Assembly: GCF_023556335.1 (NCBI RefSeq)
Contig: NZ_JAIKTS010000002.1
Coordinates: forward strand, 248,001-312,000
From: Stenotrophomonas mori
Lineage (GTDB): Bacteria; Pseudomonadota; Gammaproteobacteria; Xanthomonadales; Xanthomonadaceae
DNA length: 64,000 nt
Direction: 5' to 3'
Shown here one piece after another: positions 46,301-54,755 of this stretch; position 1 is the stretch's first letter; each line of letters opens with the position of its first letter. The position numbers and the translations under genes are program-made. The notes under the pieces were generated by a model. That model had not been told where the DNA came from. It ran no database searches and was given only the letters and a program-made list of their open reading frames with translations.

Positions 46301-46799
46301 TCAGCAGTGCCACGTAGAGCGCCGGGTCGCGCAGCACGCCGCCGCCGCCAGCGTCGCCGGTGAGCACCTGCAGGCTCATCGCCACCGCCTTGTACTGCAG
46401 CGCCAGGTACGGCACCACGCCGATCAGCGCGATCAACGCCACCAGCGCCGCCAGCCGCCGCGAACGGCCGTAGCGGGAGGAAATGAAGTCGGCGATCGAG
46501 ACGACGTTCTCGCTGCGCGCGATCAGCGCCAGCCGCTCGATGATGCGCCAGCCGAACAGCAGCAGCAGCAGCGGCCCCAGGTAGATCGGCAGGTAGCCGA
46601 TGCCGTAGCGCACCGCGGTGCCGACCGCGCCGTAGAAGGTCCATGACGAGCAGTACACCGCCAGCGCCAGGCTGTAGACCACCGGCCGCAGCCAGGGCCG
46701 GTCCGGGTACAGCGGCCGGCGGTCGCCCCACCACGCCACGCCGAACAGCAGGGCGGCGTAGCCGAGCGAGACCAGCAGCAGGATCCAGCTAGAGACCAA
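43374..46799 (-). CDS. crbS: Hybrid sensor histidine kinase with SSS transporter domain, CrbS-like
   Basis: This 1141-residue membrane sensor starts with an SLC5/SSS transporter-like domain of about 13 helices (residues 1-510; ENVVSIADFISSRYGRSRR, GGFSAATGMVIVSSIALA). A STAC-like linker, a PAS domain (SAGVSVVDPDMRLTAWNRRY) and the kinase core (H in AAISHDVLQPLNAARLF near residue 790, NALRYTRHG, DTGPGIPEH, GLGLGLSI) follow. The C-terminus is a receiver domain with Asp in VILADYHLHD near 1070. This layout is that of CrbS, which senses acetate or a related flux and signals to CrbR. The start appears to be TTG 46799 (GGAAA upstream). The stop TAG is the GTAG head of the adjacent REP. A second histidine kinase gene lies 66 bp upstream on the same strand. 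Confidence 0.92.
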   Translation of the reverse strand: MVSSWILLLVSLGYAALLFGVAWWGDRRPLYPDRPWLRPVVYSLALAVYCSSWTFYGAVGTAVRYGIGYLPIYLGPLLLLLFGWRIIERLALIARSENVVSIADFISSRYGRSRRLAALVALIALIGVVPYLALQYKAVAMSLQVLTGDAGGGGVLRDPALYVALLMALFATLFGTRQVDATEHHHGMMLAIALESMIKLLAIVALGVFAYVWLADRGTTVVQSARTLFEATPPVGFVSQTLLSFLALVCLPRQFHVAVVECGDVGDVRRARWLFGGYLVLISLMIVPIAVAGTALLGSGGVADDGLVLALPMSDGNTALALVAYVGGFSAATGMVIVSSIALATMISNDLVMPLLLRRSGGHRVAADVASRVLWTRRLAILLLALVAYGYYRGSDNDTMLATYGLMAFAAVAQFAPGLLGGLYWRGASRRGVGTGMMVGFGVWVYTLLLPALSHGGWLDLALVERGPFGIAWLRPEQLFGLSGWDALTHGTFWSLLLNTATMLLVSMRWRPGVAERLRAGPFLEPYAQRPVVVGDWPAHVKVRDLLALATRVVGEQRAQRAFADQAQALQRELQPAAAADRAWVQFSERLLAASIGAASARLLLTSLLRGSGMDLGEVVAVLDEAGQELRFNREILSTTLENISAGVSVVDPDMRLTAWNRRYQQMFGYPDGMLYVGRPVADLIRYNAERGELGEGDIELQIDRRIAHMRAGTAHVFERTDADGKVIELRGQALPGGGYVTSYNDITDFKHAERALLEANETLEQRVAERSQAAELAQQSKTRFLAAISHDVLQPLNAARLFASALRDGAQENEEQRYLAERVDASLRAAEELLDGLLDVSRLEAGGLRPALADFDAAALVRELAAQYTPVAAGRGLRLHVFARPAWVYSDRRLLRRVLQNFMANALRYTRHGRIVLALRARGARVELQVWDTGPGIPEHHMRQIFNEFHRYPQPFDWGEQGLGLGLSICQRISRLLGHALNARSQPGRGSMFSITLPRVPAPAVPPPPRAAGPAASDNALAGLRVLCLDNDQEILDGMRALLGRWQVQVIAASTVDIALQKLSEDPDVILADYHLHDRMHGLDALVALREAAGRPLPGALLTADGRDELKRQARECGYRVLTKPVKPASLRAFLTAWRL

Positions 46800-46865
46800 G
46801 GGCGAGTTTCCGGACGGGCCGCGGCCCAGTGTAGCCGGCGCGCGCCCGGCACCAGGGCATGCGGC

Positions 46866-48287
46866 TCAATAGGGAATGGCCACGTCGTCCTCGGAGCGCG
46901 GCGACACGTCCACCGCCGGGGGACGCGCCGGCAGGTACAGGCGGAAGCAGCTGCCCTCGCCCAGCGCGCTGGCGACCTCGATGCGGCCGCCGGCGGCGGC
47001 CACCAGGTTGGCCGCCACCGCCAGGCCCAGGCCGGTGCCCTGGCCGCTGGGCTTGGTGGTGAAGAACGGCTCCAGGCAGCGCTGGCGGACCTCTTCGCTC
47101 ATGCCGTGGCCGCTGTCGCGGACCTCGATGCGCAGCTCCTCCCCCGGCGGCGGGCAGGCCAGGGCCAGGCGGAAGCGGCCGCCGTCGGGCATGGCCTGCT
47201 GCGCGTTGGCGGCCAGGCTCAGCAGCAGCAGCTCCAGCTGCGCCGGATCGAAATGGATCTGCCGCTGCACCTGGCCGGTGTCCAGCTCGAACGCCACCCG
47301 CGCGTCGAACAGCTGGCGCAGCATCGGCTCCATCGCCGCCACGGTGCGCGCGGCGTCCAGCAGCTGCGGCCGCGCCACGTCCTGGCGGCTGAAATCCAGC
47401 AGCCGCACGGTCACCGCCTTGGCCCGCCGTGCCGCCGACTCCACCCCGCGCAGCGCCGCCTTGAGTTCCTCCGGGTCGTCGCTGCGGCGTTCCTTGCCGG
47501 CATAGCCCATGATCAGCCCCAGCAGGTGGTTGAAGTCGTGCGCCACGCCACTGGCCAGGCGCTCCACGTTCTCGATCCGCAGCGCATGCGCCAGCTGCGC
47601 GTGCGAACGCTCCTTCTCCTCCATCTCCAGCTGCAGTTCGTCGCGGCGCCGCGCCAGGTCGGCCTCGCGGCGGCGGGAGAGGCGCAGGTTGTCGCGCATC
47701 GAGGACATGCACTGGTCGAGCACGAAGGCGGCCATCAGCACGCCCAGGCCCGCCAGGGCCAGGTCGCGGGTGGCCAGCGCCACCCGCGCCGGATGGTAGA
47801 AACCGCCGGCCGCGTCCAGCCAGGCCCCCACCACCAGCAGCGCGCACAGCCAGATCGCCGCCAGCCACAGCGCCCGCCGCCCCAGCACCGCGCCGGCCAG
47901 CAGCACCGGCAACAGTTGCAGCAGCTGCCCGGGCATCTGCGCCCGCAGCCCCCAGCTGGCGTACGCCACCGTCGCCAGCAGCAGGTTGAGCAGCACGAAC
48001 AGCGCCGCCGCGAGCCGCAGCCGGCCCCGCCGCAGCGGCAGCAGCGGCACCAGGCACGCCAGCACCCCGCCCACCCCCAGCAGCAGCGACGGCGAGACCA
48101 GGGTGGCCGGCGCCCACAGCAGGAGCAGCACCTGGTAGCAGGCCATCACCAGCAGCAGGCGCCGCAGCATGGCCGCCGCGCGTGCGCGCGGCGCACTGGC
48201 GACCCGCTCCCTCCAGCGGGCGGGGGTGGCGGGTGGAAGCGGCAGGGAACCGTCGGGTTCCCCCGGGGACGGGGAGTATGGGGGCAT
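46866..48287 (-). CDS. Membrane sensor histidine kinase (NtrB-like core)
   Basis: This 473-residue kinase has five or six N-terminal membrane helices (from LLLVMACYQVLLLLWAP to about residue 205), a coiled-coil linker (RREADLARRRDELQLEMEEK) and a kinase core with H-box VAHDFNHLLGLIMGY, N-box AANAQQAMPDGG, DSGHGM and EPFFTTKPSGQGTGLGLA. The HDFN H-box is the type found in NtrB/DctB-like kinases, whose partners are often separate. There is no receiver domain and no dedicated response regulator beside it; crbS follows 66 bp downstream on the same strand. The start is uncertain: ATG 48287 was chosen, and TTG 48293 is in frame. The signal sensed is unknown. Confidence 0.88.
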   Translation of the reverse strand: MPPYSPSPGEPDGSLPLPPATPARWRERVASAPRARAAAMLRRLLLVMACYQVLLLLWAPATLVSPSLLLGVGGVLACLVPLLPLRRGRLRLAAALFVLLNLLLATVAYASWGLRAQMPGQLLQLLPVLLAGAVLGRRALWLAAIWLCALLVVGAWLDAAGGFYHPARVALATRDLALAGLGVLMAAFVLDQCMSSMRDNLRLSRRREADLARRRDELQLEMEEKERSHAQLAHALRIENVERLASGVAHDFNHLLGLIMGYAGKERRSDDPEELKAALRGVESAARRAKAVTVRLLDFSRQDVARPQLLDAARTVAAMEPMLRQLFDARVAFELDTGQVQRQIHFDPAQLELLLLSLAANAQQAMPDGGRFRLALACPPPGEELRIEVRDSGHGMSEEVRQRCLEPFFTTKPSGQGTGLGLAVAANLVAAAGGRIEVASALGEGSCFRLYLPARPPAVDVSPRSEDDVAIPY

Positions 48288-48430
48288 CGGCAAGGGGGCC
48301 CGCGGCCGGGGCGTGGCACGTCGTCTGGATGAACGGCGCTATATTACGGTCCATCCGCCGCCGGCGCCGGGCCGCCTTCAGCCACCCGCGCCCGGAACGG
48401 CCTCCTACTCCGTCCGGAAGCGCACCCTTG

Positions 48431-50314
48431 ATGTCCTGCCCCCCCCGCACCGCCCGCCTGTTCCTCCGGTGGTCCTGCCTGCTGTCCGTGGCGCTGGCCG
48501 CCCCCGCGCAGGCCGACGCGCGCTTGATGGACCAGGTGACGAACTGCCATGCGGTGATGCATGGCTCGCCGCCCGAAGCGCTGACGATCGCCAACGAGCT
48601 GCTGGCGATGCCGGCGCTGCCCATCCCGGTGGAGATCGGCGCGGTGAGCTGCCAGGGCTATGCGCTGCATCTGCTCGGCCATGGCGAGGGCAGCCTGGAG
48701 GCCGCCGCCCGCCTGCAGGCGTTGATGACCACCCCCGGCCTGGCAACCGAGGACCGCGACCGCGCGATGCGCTTCGCGGCCGCCCTGCTGCAGCGCAATG
48801 GCCAGACCCAACAGGGCCTGCAACTGCTCGAGACGATGCTGGAGCTGGGCGTCGCCGAGGCCGACATCAGCGCGCAGATCACCGCGCTGACCGGGATCTC
48901 GCTGATCCGCGCCGAACAGATGGACGACCCCGAAGGCGCGCTGCGCTACCAGCAGCAGGCGATCGCCCTGTCGCACCACCTGCGCCGCCCGGCGCTGCCG
49001 CAGGACGTGATGCTGCACTACAACTACGGCTACACGCTGCTGCGCCTGAAGCGCTACGAGGACGCCGAGCGCGCCTTCGCCCGCGTCGAGGCGATCGCCC
49101 GGCGGGTGTCCGACCAGGACGTGATCCTGCACCGGGTGCGCGGCCACCGCGCCGAGCTGCTGCACGCGGCCGGCGACCTCGACCATGCGCGGCAGCAGCT
49201 GGCGGCGCTGCTGCCGTGGCAGAAGGACAACGACCCGCTGGGCCAGGTGGTCACCCTGCAGCGGCTGGCGCGCATCGCCCTGGAACAGGCGCAGCTGGAG
49301 GCCGCGCGCGGCTTCGCCGAGGAGGCACTGGCGGTGGCCGAGCCCGGCAAGTTCCCGGAGGGCGTCCGCGACAGCCTCGACCTGCTGACCGAGATCAGCA
49401 TCGCGCTGGGCGAGGCCGACCAGGCCCGCGACTACCTGCGCCGGGCGCGGCAGCTCGACCAGTCGCGGATGAAGGGCGACAGCCTCAACCGGCTGGCGCG
49501 GCTGCAGGCCAAGGCCGAACAGGCCCTGGACCCGATCCGCACCAATGCCGTGCAGGAGGCCAGCCGCGACCGGCTGCTGCGCAACGCCGCCCTCACCGCG
49601 GCGGTGGTGTTCCTGCTGCTCGGCGGCGGCCTCTACCTGCGCATGCGCCGCCAGCAGCGGCGGCTGCGCCAGCTGGGCATCACCGATGCGCTCACCGGGC
49701 TGCCCAACCGCCGCGAGGCCGAATACCTGCTCAATGCGGCGGTCGCCAGCGCCAGCGGCGCGCAGCGCACCGCGGTGCTGCTGCTGGAGATCGACGGCTT
49801 CAAGGCGCTCAACGACCTGCACGGCCACGCCGCCGGCGACGTGCTGCTGCGGGCGGTCGCCGATGCCCTGGTCGAGCACTGCGATGCCCATGACCGGGTG
49901 CTGCGCTGGGGCGGCGCGACGTTCGTGGTGATCCGCGCCGACACCGCGCAGGCCGCGGCCTTCGCCCTGGCCGCCCACCTGTGCCGCCGCATCGAGCGGT
50001 TGCAGGTGGATGTCGCCCACGGGCAGTGCCTGACGCCCAGCGTCTCGGCGGGCATCGTCGCCCACCCGCTGTTCCCCGGCACCACCCCGGACAACGCCGA
50101 CACCCTGCGCGCGGTCAGCCGCGCGCTGCAGGTGGCGCGCCGCAGCGGCGGCGGCGGCTGGGCCGGGCTGTGGGGCCACCCCCAGGGCCGCGAGGCCGAC
50201 CTGCATGCGGTGCTGCGCGATCCCGAGCGGGCCGCCGCCCAGGGCTGGATCGCGCTCGGCAGCAGCCGCCCGATGTCCTGGCTGCCGCCGGCCGCGGCCG
50301 GCGCCCGGCGCTGA
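48431..50314 (+). CDS. TPR-containing membrane protein with degenerate GGDEF domain
   Basis: This 627-residue protein has a signal peptide (LFLRWSCLLSVALAAPAQA), a periplasmic helical region of TPR-like repeats (about residues 30-370), one membrane helix (LTAAVVFLLLGGGLYLRM) and a C-terminal GGDEF-fold domain from about residue 410 (GITDALTGLPNRREAEYLL, EIDGFKALNDLHGHAAGD). The signature GG(D/E)EF reads GGATF (residues 494-498, bases 49910-49924), and the metal-binding Asp of DIDxFK is Glu. It is therefore unlikely to make c-di-GMP and may instead bind nucleotide or a partner. ATG 48431 gives the signal peptide. It is transcribed divergently from the histidine kinase. Confidence 0.88.
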   Translation: MSCPPRTARLFLRWSCLLSVALAAPAQADARLMDQVTNCHAVMHGSPPEALTIANELLAMPALPIPVEIGAVSCQGYALHLLGHGEGSLEAAARLQALMTTPGLATEDRDRAMRFAAALLQRNGQTQQGLQLLETMLELGVAEADISAQITALTGISLIRAEQMDDPEGALRYQQQAIALSHHLRRPALPQDVMLHYNYGYTLLRLKRYEDAERAFARVEAIARRVSDQDVILHRVRGHRAELLHAAGDLDHARQQLAALLPWQKDNDPLGQVVTLQRLARIALEQAQLEAARGFAEEALAVAEPGKFPEGVRDSLDLLTEISIALGEADQARDYLRRARQLDQSRMKGDSLNRLARLQAKAEQALDPIRTNAVQEASRDRLLRNAALTAAVVFLLLGGGLYLRMRRQQRRLRQLGITDALTGLPNRREAEYLLNAAVASASGAQRTAVLLLEIDGFKALNDLHGHAAGDVLLRAVADALVEHCDAHDRVLRWGGATFVVIRADTAQAAAFALAAHLCRRIERLQVDVAHGQCLTPSVSAGIVAHPLFPGTTPDNADTLRAVSRALQVARRSGGGGWAGLWGHPQGREADLHAVLRDPERAAAQGWIALGSSRPMSWLPPAAAGARR

Positions 50315-50338
50315 GCCCCGGGCCCCCGCCGCACCGGG

Positions 50339-51361
50339 TCAGTCGGCCAGGTCGAAGCGCACTTCCACGCGGCGGTTCGGCAGCAGGCACTCCAGCAGCG
50401 CCGCGCGCGGCTTGACGCCGTCACACTGCTGCACCTGCTCGGTATCGCCGCGGTACTCGTAGCCGATGCTGGCCGGATCGATGCCACGGCCGACCAGCAG
50501 CTCGCGCACGGTCTGCGCACGACGCTGCGACAGCCCCTGGTTGTAGTCGAAGCCGCGGCCCTGCATGCGGTCGGCGTGACCGACCAGGGTGACCCCGGCC
50601 AGGGTCCGCCGCTCCTCGGCGATCGTCGCCAGGGCGCGGTCGATGCTGTCCAGCGAATAGGTGCGGATGTCGCGGTAGCCGTCGCGGTCGAACTCGAACA
50701 GCACATTGGCGATCAGCGGGCCGGGGGCCGGCGCCGCCGGGGCGGGGCCCTCCGCGGCGACGCCGCACTGCCGCGCCATCGCCTCGGCGTCGTTGACCAG
50801 GTCCTCGGCGATCTGGATGTACGGCTTGGAATGGCGCCACTGCTGCTGGTTGAACTCGTTGCCGGCGTGCACCAGCTCGACCTCGCCGCAGGCCACGGCC
50901 TGCTGCGCGCAGGCGAAGCCCGGGGTGCCGTGGATCGCCTTCAGGCGCTGCCACAGGTCGTCGCGCAGGTACTTGGCGCCGTTCACCAGCGGGGTGTCGG
51001 TGGGGATCGGCGAAATGCCGTTCTCCATGTCCACGATCAGCTTCTCCGACTCGGTCAGCGCTTCCTGCGGGAACGCGCTGCGGTCGTTGCGGGTGTATTC
51101 GTGGAAGGACACGTCCAGCCAGCACTGCGCCTTGGACAGGTGGTAGTCGCGGACCGGGCGGCCGGCATCGTTGAGCGCCTGGATGCGGCCCTGGGTGGCG
51201 TCGTAGCCCTGCAGGTCGGCATGGATGGCCTCGTCGGTGATGCGCTTTTCCTGCGGCAGGAGCCGGGTCTGCTGGGCGCCGGCGGTGCCGGCGACGGCGG
51301 ACAGGACGGCGGCGGCCAGCAGTGCGCGCGACAGGGGGGAACGGGTATGCGGTGATTTCAT
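50339..51361 (-). CDS. OmpA-family peptidoglycan-associated outer membrane protein
   Basis: This 340-residue secreted protein has a signal peptide (LSRALLAAAVLSAVAGTAGAQ), a helical middle domain with cysteines, a Pro/Ala linker and a C-terminal OmpA/MotB domain (NVLFEFDRDGYRDI, VTLVGHADRMQGRGFDYNQGLSQRRAQTVRELL, PNRRVEV) that binds peptidoglycan through the conserved Asp and Arg. It is the last gene of the giant-protein/barrel operon, 10 bp after the barrel gene, and probably ties that surface complex to the cell wall. ATG 51361 gives the signal peptide. Confidence 0.9.
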   Translation of the reverse strand: MKSPHTRSPLSRALLAAAVLSAVAGTAGAQQTRLLPQEKRITDEAIHADLQGYDATQGRIQALNDAGRPVRDYHLSKAQCWLDVSFHEYTRNDRSAFPQEALTESEKLIVDMENGISPIPTDTPLVNGAKYLRDDLWQRLKAIHGTPGFACAQQAVACGEVELVHAGNEFNQQQWRHSKPYIQIAEDLVNDAEAMARQCGVAAEGPAPAAPAPGPLIANVLFEFDRDGYRDIRTYSLDSIDRALATIAEERRTLAGVTLVGHADRMQGRGFDYNQGLSQRRAQTVRELLVGRGIDPASIGYEYRGDTEQVQQCDGVKPRAALLECLLPNRRVEVRFDLAD

Positions 51362-51371
51362 CGGGTCGTCC

Positions 51372-54300
51372 TCAGCGGGCCGGGTCGCGGTAGCGGACCG
51401 GGTCACGGCGGAAAAGGTCTTCGTCGAACTTGAAGCGCAGGCGCAGGAACAGCCCCTGCTGGGTGTACTCGTAGCCGTTGAGGTCGCGGTCGCCTTCGAA
51501 GCCGGTCCAGTTGTAGCCGGCCGACAGCCACAGGTTCTGCCGCAGCAGGCGGCCCACTTCCACGCCGTAGGCGTACTGGTTGGCGCCGTACTGGCCGCGG
51601 AAGGTCGAGCCGAGCACGCCGACGTCCCAGTTCTCGGTGATGTCGTAGACGATCCGACCGGAGAACAGCACGGCGCGGAAGCTGCTGTTGACGCGGCCGC
51701 CGTCGCTGTAGGCGAACTGGTCGCGCTGCCACTTGCCGGCCACGCGCCCGGTCAGCCACCACGGCCGCGACGGGTGCCAGTCGGCATGCGAGGAGACGAT
51801 ATGGGCGCGGGTGCGCACGTCCTGGCTGGTGCCGTTCACCGCCTGGCCGCCGACCAGGGTCAGGCCGCTCTCGTCGCGCTCGAGCTTGTACTCGTAGCGC
51901 ATCAGCGCGTTGACCCGGTTGCGGTCGGTGTCGCGGTAGGCCAAGCCCAGCTGGAAGCGGTCCTGCAGGACGTCGCCCCGTTCCTTGTAGTTGGTCGCCA
52001 GCAGGTAGTTGCGTCCCAGCAGGGTCCAGTCGCGGCTGAGCTTGCGCGCCACCATGAACTGCACCAGGGTGGTGTCGAACGCCTCGTTGACCTCGGTGTG
52101 CGGCACGTCCTCGGAGATCCGGTGCTCCACGCGCAGGGCGCCGCGCCACAGCGGGTTGGCGCTGTAGTCCAGCGCCAGCGCCAGGCCGGTGCTGTCGCCG
52201 GTGTCGCCGGCGATCACGTTGACCCGTTCGGCCGAGCTGCTCAGGCGCAGGCCTTCGCGGATGTCCCAGGTGTTGCGGATGCCGGAGGCGGCCTGGACGT
52301 CGCGGCCGCTGATCGCGTCGCGCAGCCGGTACTCGCTGAACGCCTGGGTATCGCGCAGGTAGGTGCTGTCGACGCCGAACACCAGCGCATCGGCCTCGCG
52401 GTCGGTGGTGGTGATGCCGTAGGCGCTGGTCAGGCCGGTCTGCTTCTCATAGCGGCCGTACAGCCGGCTGCGCTCGAACACCTGGTAGTCCACGCCGGCG
52501 GCGACCCGGCGACGGTCCTCGCCGTTGACGCTGTGCTCGTACTCGGCACCGCCGCTGAAGCGGTCGTTGAAGCGGTAGCCGAGGCCGAAGCGGGCGCTGT
52601 CCGACTCCAGCCGGGTGCCGACCGGGAGATCGCTGGTGAGCGTGCTGCCGGACGAGGAGCCGTTGATCACCATCAGCCCGGTGGCCGGGTCCAGCGCCTG
52701 CTGGCCGTAGCCGAGCGCGCCGCCGCCCATGCCGGTGGCGAAGCCGCCGGTGAGGCCGCCGGTCTGGCCGAACGGCGACCCCATCGACCAGGGCGACGTC
52801 ACGCCGATGGTCTCGCGGATGCTGCGCAGCCCGAAATCCACTGTCAGCCGCTCGGTGGCGCCCACGCGCACGCCGGCGCCGCCGGCCTCGCGCTTGCCGC
52901 CGTCCGGGTTGCGGTCCTCGCTGCGCAGGCCCTCCACGTACAGCTCCAGGCGCGGACCGACCGCATAGCTGAAGCGCGCGTTGTACTCGCCGCGGCCGCC
53001 GTACAGCGGCGAGGCCGGGTTGTTGAACGCCGGGTCGGTGCGCGCCGCGAACAGCCGCGCGTCGAACTTGTCGCCGGCATGGGCGAACTCGACGCGCCAC
53101 GCGTCGCCTTCCACCTCGCCGGTGACATCCTTCAGGCCCTGCGAGGTGACCTGGTTGAGCGCATTGGTGTTGACCTCGCTGCGGGTGCGCGCGAACTCGG
53201 CCACCAGCAGGGTGTTCTCGCCGAAGCGGTAGCCGGCGTTGACACTGCCCATGCGGAATTCCGCATGCGGGTTGCGGTCCTCGACCGCCGCCGCGCCGAC
53301 TTCCAGGCGCTCGGTCACCTTGAGCTGGCCATCGGCGCCGAACACCCAGAACTTCTCGGTCTGCTGGTCCAGCTCGTAGGTGATGCGCAGCGAGACCGGG
53401 TTCAGGTCGCTGTCGAACGAGGGCATGAACTGGTTGAGCAGGATGCGGCCGGAGAACGGCTCGAAGCTGTAGTCCACCAGCCGTGCCAACGGCTTCACCG
53501 AGACGATGCGGGTCGGCTGGTTGCGGTCGCGCACGATCATTTCCACGCGCTCGCTGCCTTCCAGCACCGCGTTGTTGCGCAGTGCGTACGGGCCGCTGCC
53601 CTGGCTGCGGAACTCTTCGATGATCTGCCGCAGCGAATCCTCGATGGCGAACACGTTGCTGCGCACCCGCTCGCTTTCGAAGTGCCAGCCCAGGCCGGTG
53701 GCAGTGCGGTTGTAGGTGCTCAGGCTGCGCTGCGGGACCGGGCCGCTGCCACCGATGCCGGTGCTCGTGGCCAGGGTGTCGCCGGTCTGGAAGTCGCCGT
53801 ACAGCAGGTAGCTGCGCTGGTTGTCGATGCGCACGTACAGGCGTTCGGCCGAACGCGCGTCGAAGCCGCGCAGCGACGAGTCGCCGTACACCGGGTAGAA
53901 CTCCTCCGGCTGGATGTCGCGCAGCAGGCGGCCGCGCACGTCCTTGTCCGAGTCGTAGGCCGCGGTCAGCAGGTACTCGCCCTTGATCCGGCCCTTGACG
54001 AAGAACGCGGTACGCGCGGCGGCATTCGCCTTGCCGTTGTTGAACTGGCGCTCCCAGCGGCGGATGTCGCGGTCGAACGCGTCATGGTGCTGGACCGGCG
54101 AGATCAGCCCGGCATTGGACTTGTTGCGGAAGTTGACCACGCCCTCGATCAGGCCGGTGGCCAGCAGCTCGCGCATTTCCGGCAGGAAGCCGATCACGCC
54201 TTCGGCGGTATGCCCGCCGGCGGTGATGCGCAGCACCACGTCCTGCGGCTCGTGCGGCGCCAGCAGGTCGAACTCGGCCACGCCATCCTCCACCAGCAAC

Positions 54301-54755
54301 TGCACGCCGGGGGTGAGCTTGTCGGCATCGGCCGCGCCGGGGCCGAACTCGTCGGTGCGCGAACCCGGCAGGCGGATGCGCCCACCGCTGTTCTCGATGG
54401 TCGCGAACGCCTTGCCGGCCAGCGGCTTGCCTTCGCCATCCAGCAGCTGCACCACCACGTGCACCGGGGTCTGGCCGTCTGCGGGCACGCCGTCGCGGTC
54501 GACCTCCACGCGCACCCTGTCCACGCCGCGGTTGAGGCTGTAGTCCACCTGCCCGGAGCGCGCGGCCAGGGTTTCCGGCGCGGCGTCGGTGCTGGCCGGC
54601 GAGCGCGGGTACAGGGTCGAGGCATCGCCCAGCACCGGGGTGAAGCGGTGGCCGCTGCCCACGCTCTGGGCCAGGGCCGGCATCGCCACGGTCGCCAGGG
54701 CACAGGCCAGCAGGCTCAGGCGCGGGGCCGCGCGCAGGGAATGACGCCGGCTCAT
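51372..54755 (-). CDS. Outer membrane beta-barrel protein with N-terminal Ig-like domain
   Basis: This 1127-residue protein has a signal peptide (SLLACALATVAMPALAQ), then a short region and an invasin/Big_1-like Ig domain (VEVDRDGVPADGQTPVHVVVQLLD, about residues 80-200). A long barrel of alternating amphipathic strands follows, from FNNGKANAAARTAFFVKGRIKGEYLL to RLRFKFDEDLFRR. The EEFYPVYGDSS segment is characteristic of barrels found near, or fused to, DUF11-rich giant proteins. No TonB-dependent plug is seen. ATG 54755 overlaps the stop of the giant gene (ATGA), so the two products are made in step. It probably anchors or exports the giant protein on the outer membrane; this role is inferred. 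Confidence 0.82.
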   Translation of the reverse strand: MSRRHSLRAAPRLSLLACALATVAMPALAQSVGSGHRFTPVLGDASTLYPRSPASTDAAPETLAARSGQVDYSLNRGVDRVRVEVDRDGVPADGQTPVHVVVQLLDGEGKPLAGKAFATIENSGGRIRLPGSRTDEFGPGAADADKLTPGVQLLVEDGVAEFDLLAPHEPQDVVLRITAGGHTAEGVIGFLPEMRELLATGLIEGVVNFRNKSNAGLISPVQHHDAFDRDIRRWERQFNNGKANAAARTAFFVKGRIKGEYLLTAAYDSDKDVRGRLLRDIQPEEFYPVYGDSSLRGFDARSAERLYVRIDNQRSYLLYGDFQTGDTLATSTGIGGSGPVPQRSLSTYNRTATGLGWHFESERVRSNVFAIEDSLRQIIEEFRSQGSGPYALRNNAVLEGSERVEMIVRDRNQPTRIVSVKPLARLVDYSFEPFSGRILLNQFMPSFDSDLNPVSLRITYELDQQTEKFWVFGADGQLKVTERLEVGAAAVEDRNPHAEFRMGSVNAGYRFGENTLLVAEFARTRSEVNTNALNQVTSQGLKDVTGEVEGDAWRVEFAHAGDKFDARLFAARTDPAFNNPASPLYGGRGEYNARFSYAVGPRLELYVEGLRSEDRNPDGGKREAGGAGVRVGATERLTVDFGLRSIRETIGVTSPWSMGSPFGQTGGLTGGFATGMGGGALGYGQQALDPATGLMVINGSSSGSTLTSDLPVGTRLESDSARFGLGYRFNDRFSGGAEYEHSVNGEDRRRVAAGVDYQVFERSRLYGRYEKQTGLTSAYGITTTDREADALVFGVDSTYLRDTQAFSEYRLRDAISGRDVQAASGIRNTWDIREGLRLSSSAERVNVIAGDTGDSTGLALALDYSANPLWRGALRVEHRISEDVPHTEVNEAFDTTLVQFMVARKLSRDWTLLGRNYLLATNYKERGDVLQDRFQLGLAYRDTDRNRVNALMRYEYKLERDESGLTLVGGQAVNGTSQDVRTRAHIVSSHADWHPSRPWWLTGRVAGKWQRDQFAYSDGGRVNSSFRAVLFSGRIVYDITENWDVGVLGSTFRGQYGANQYAYGVEVGRLLRQNLWLSAGYNWTGFEGDRDLNGYEYTQQGLFLRLRFKFDEDLFRRDPVRYRDPAR

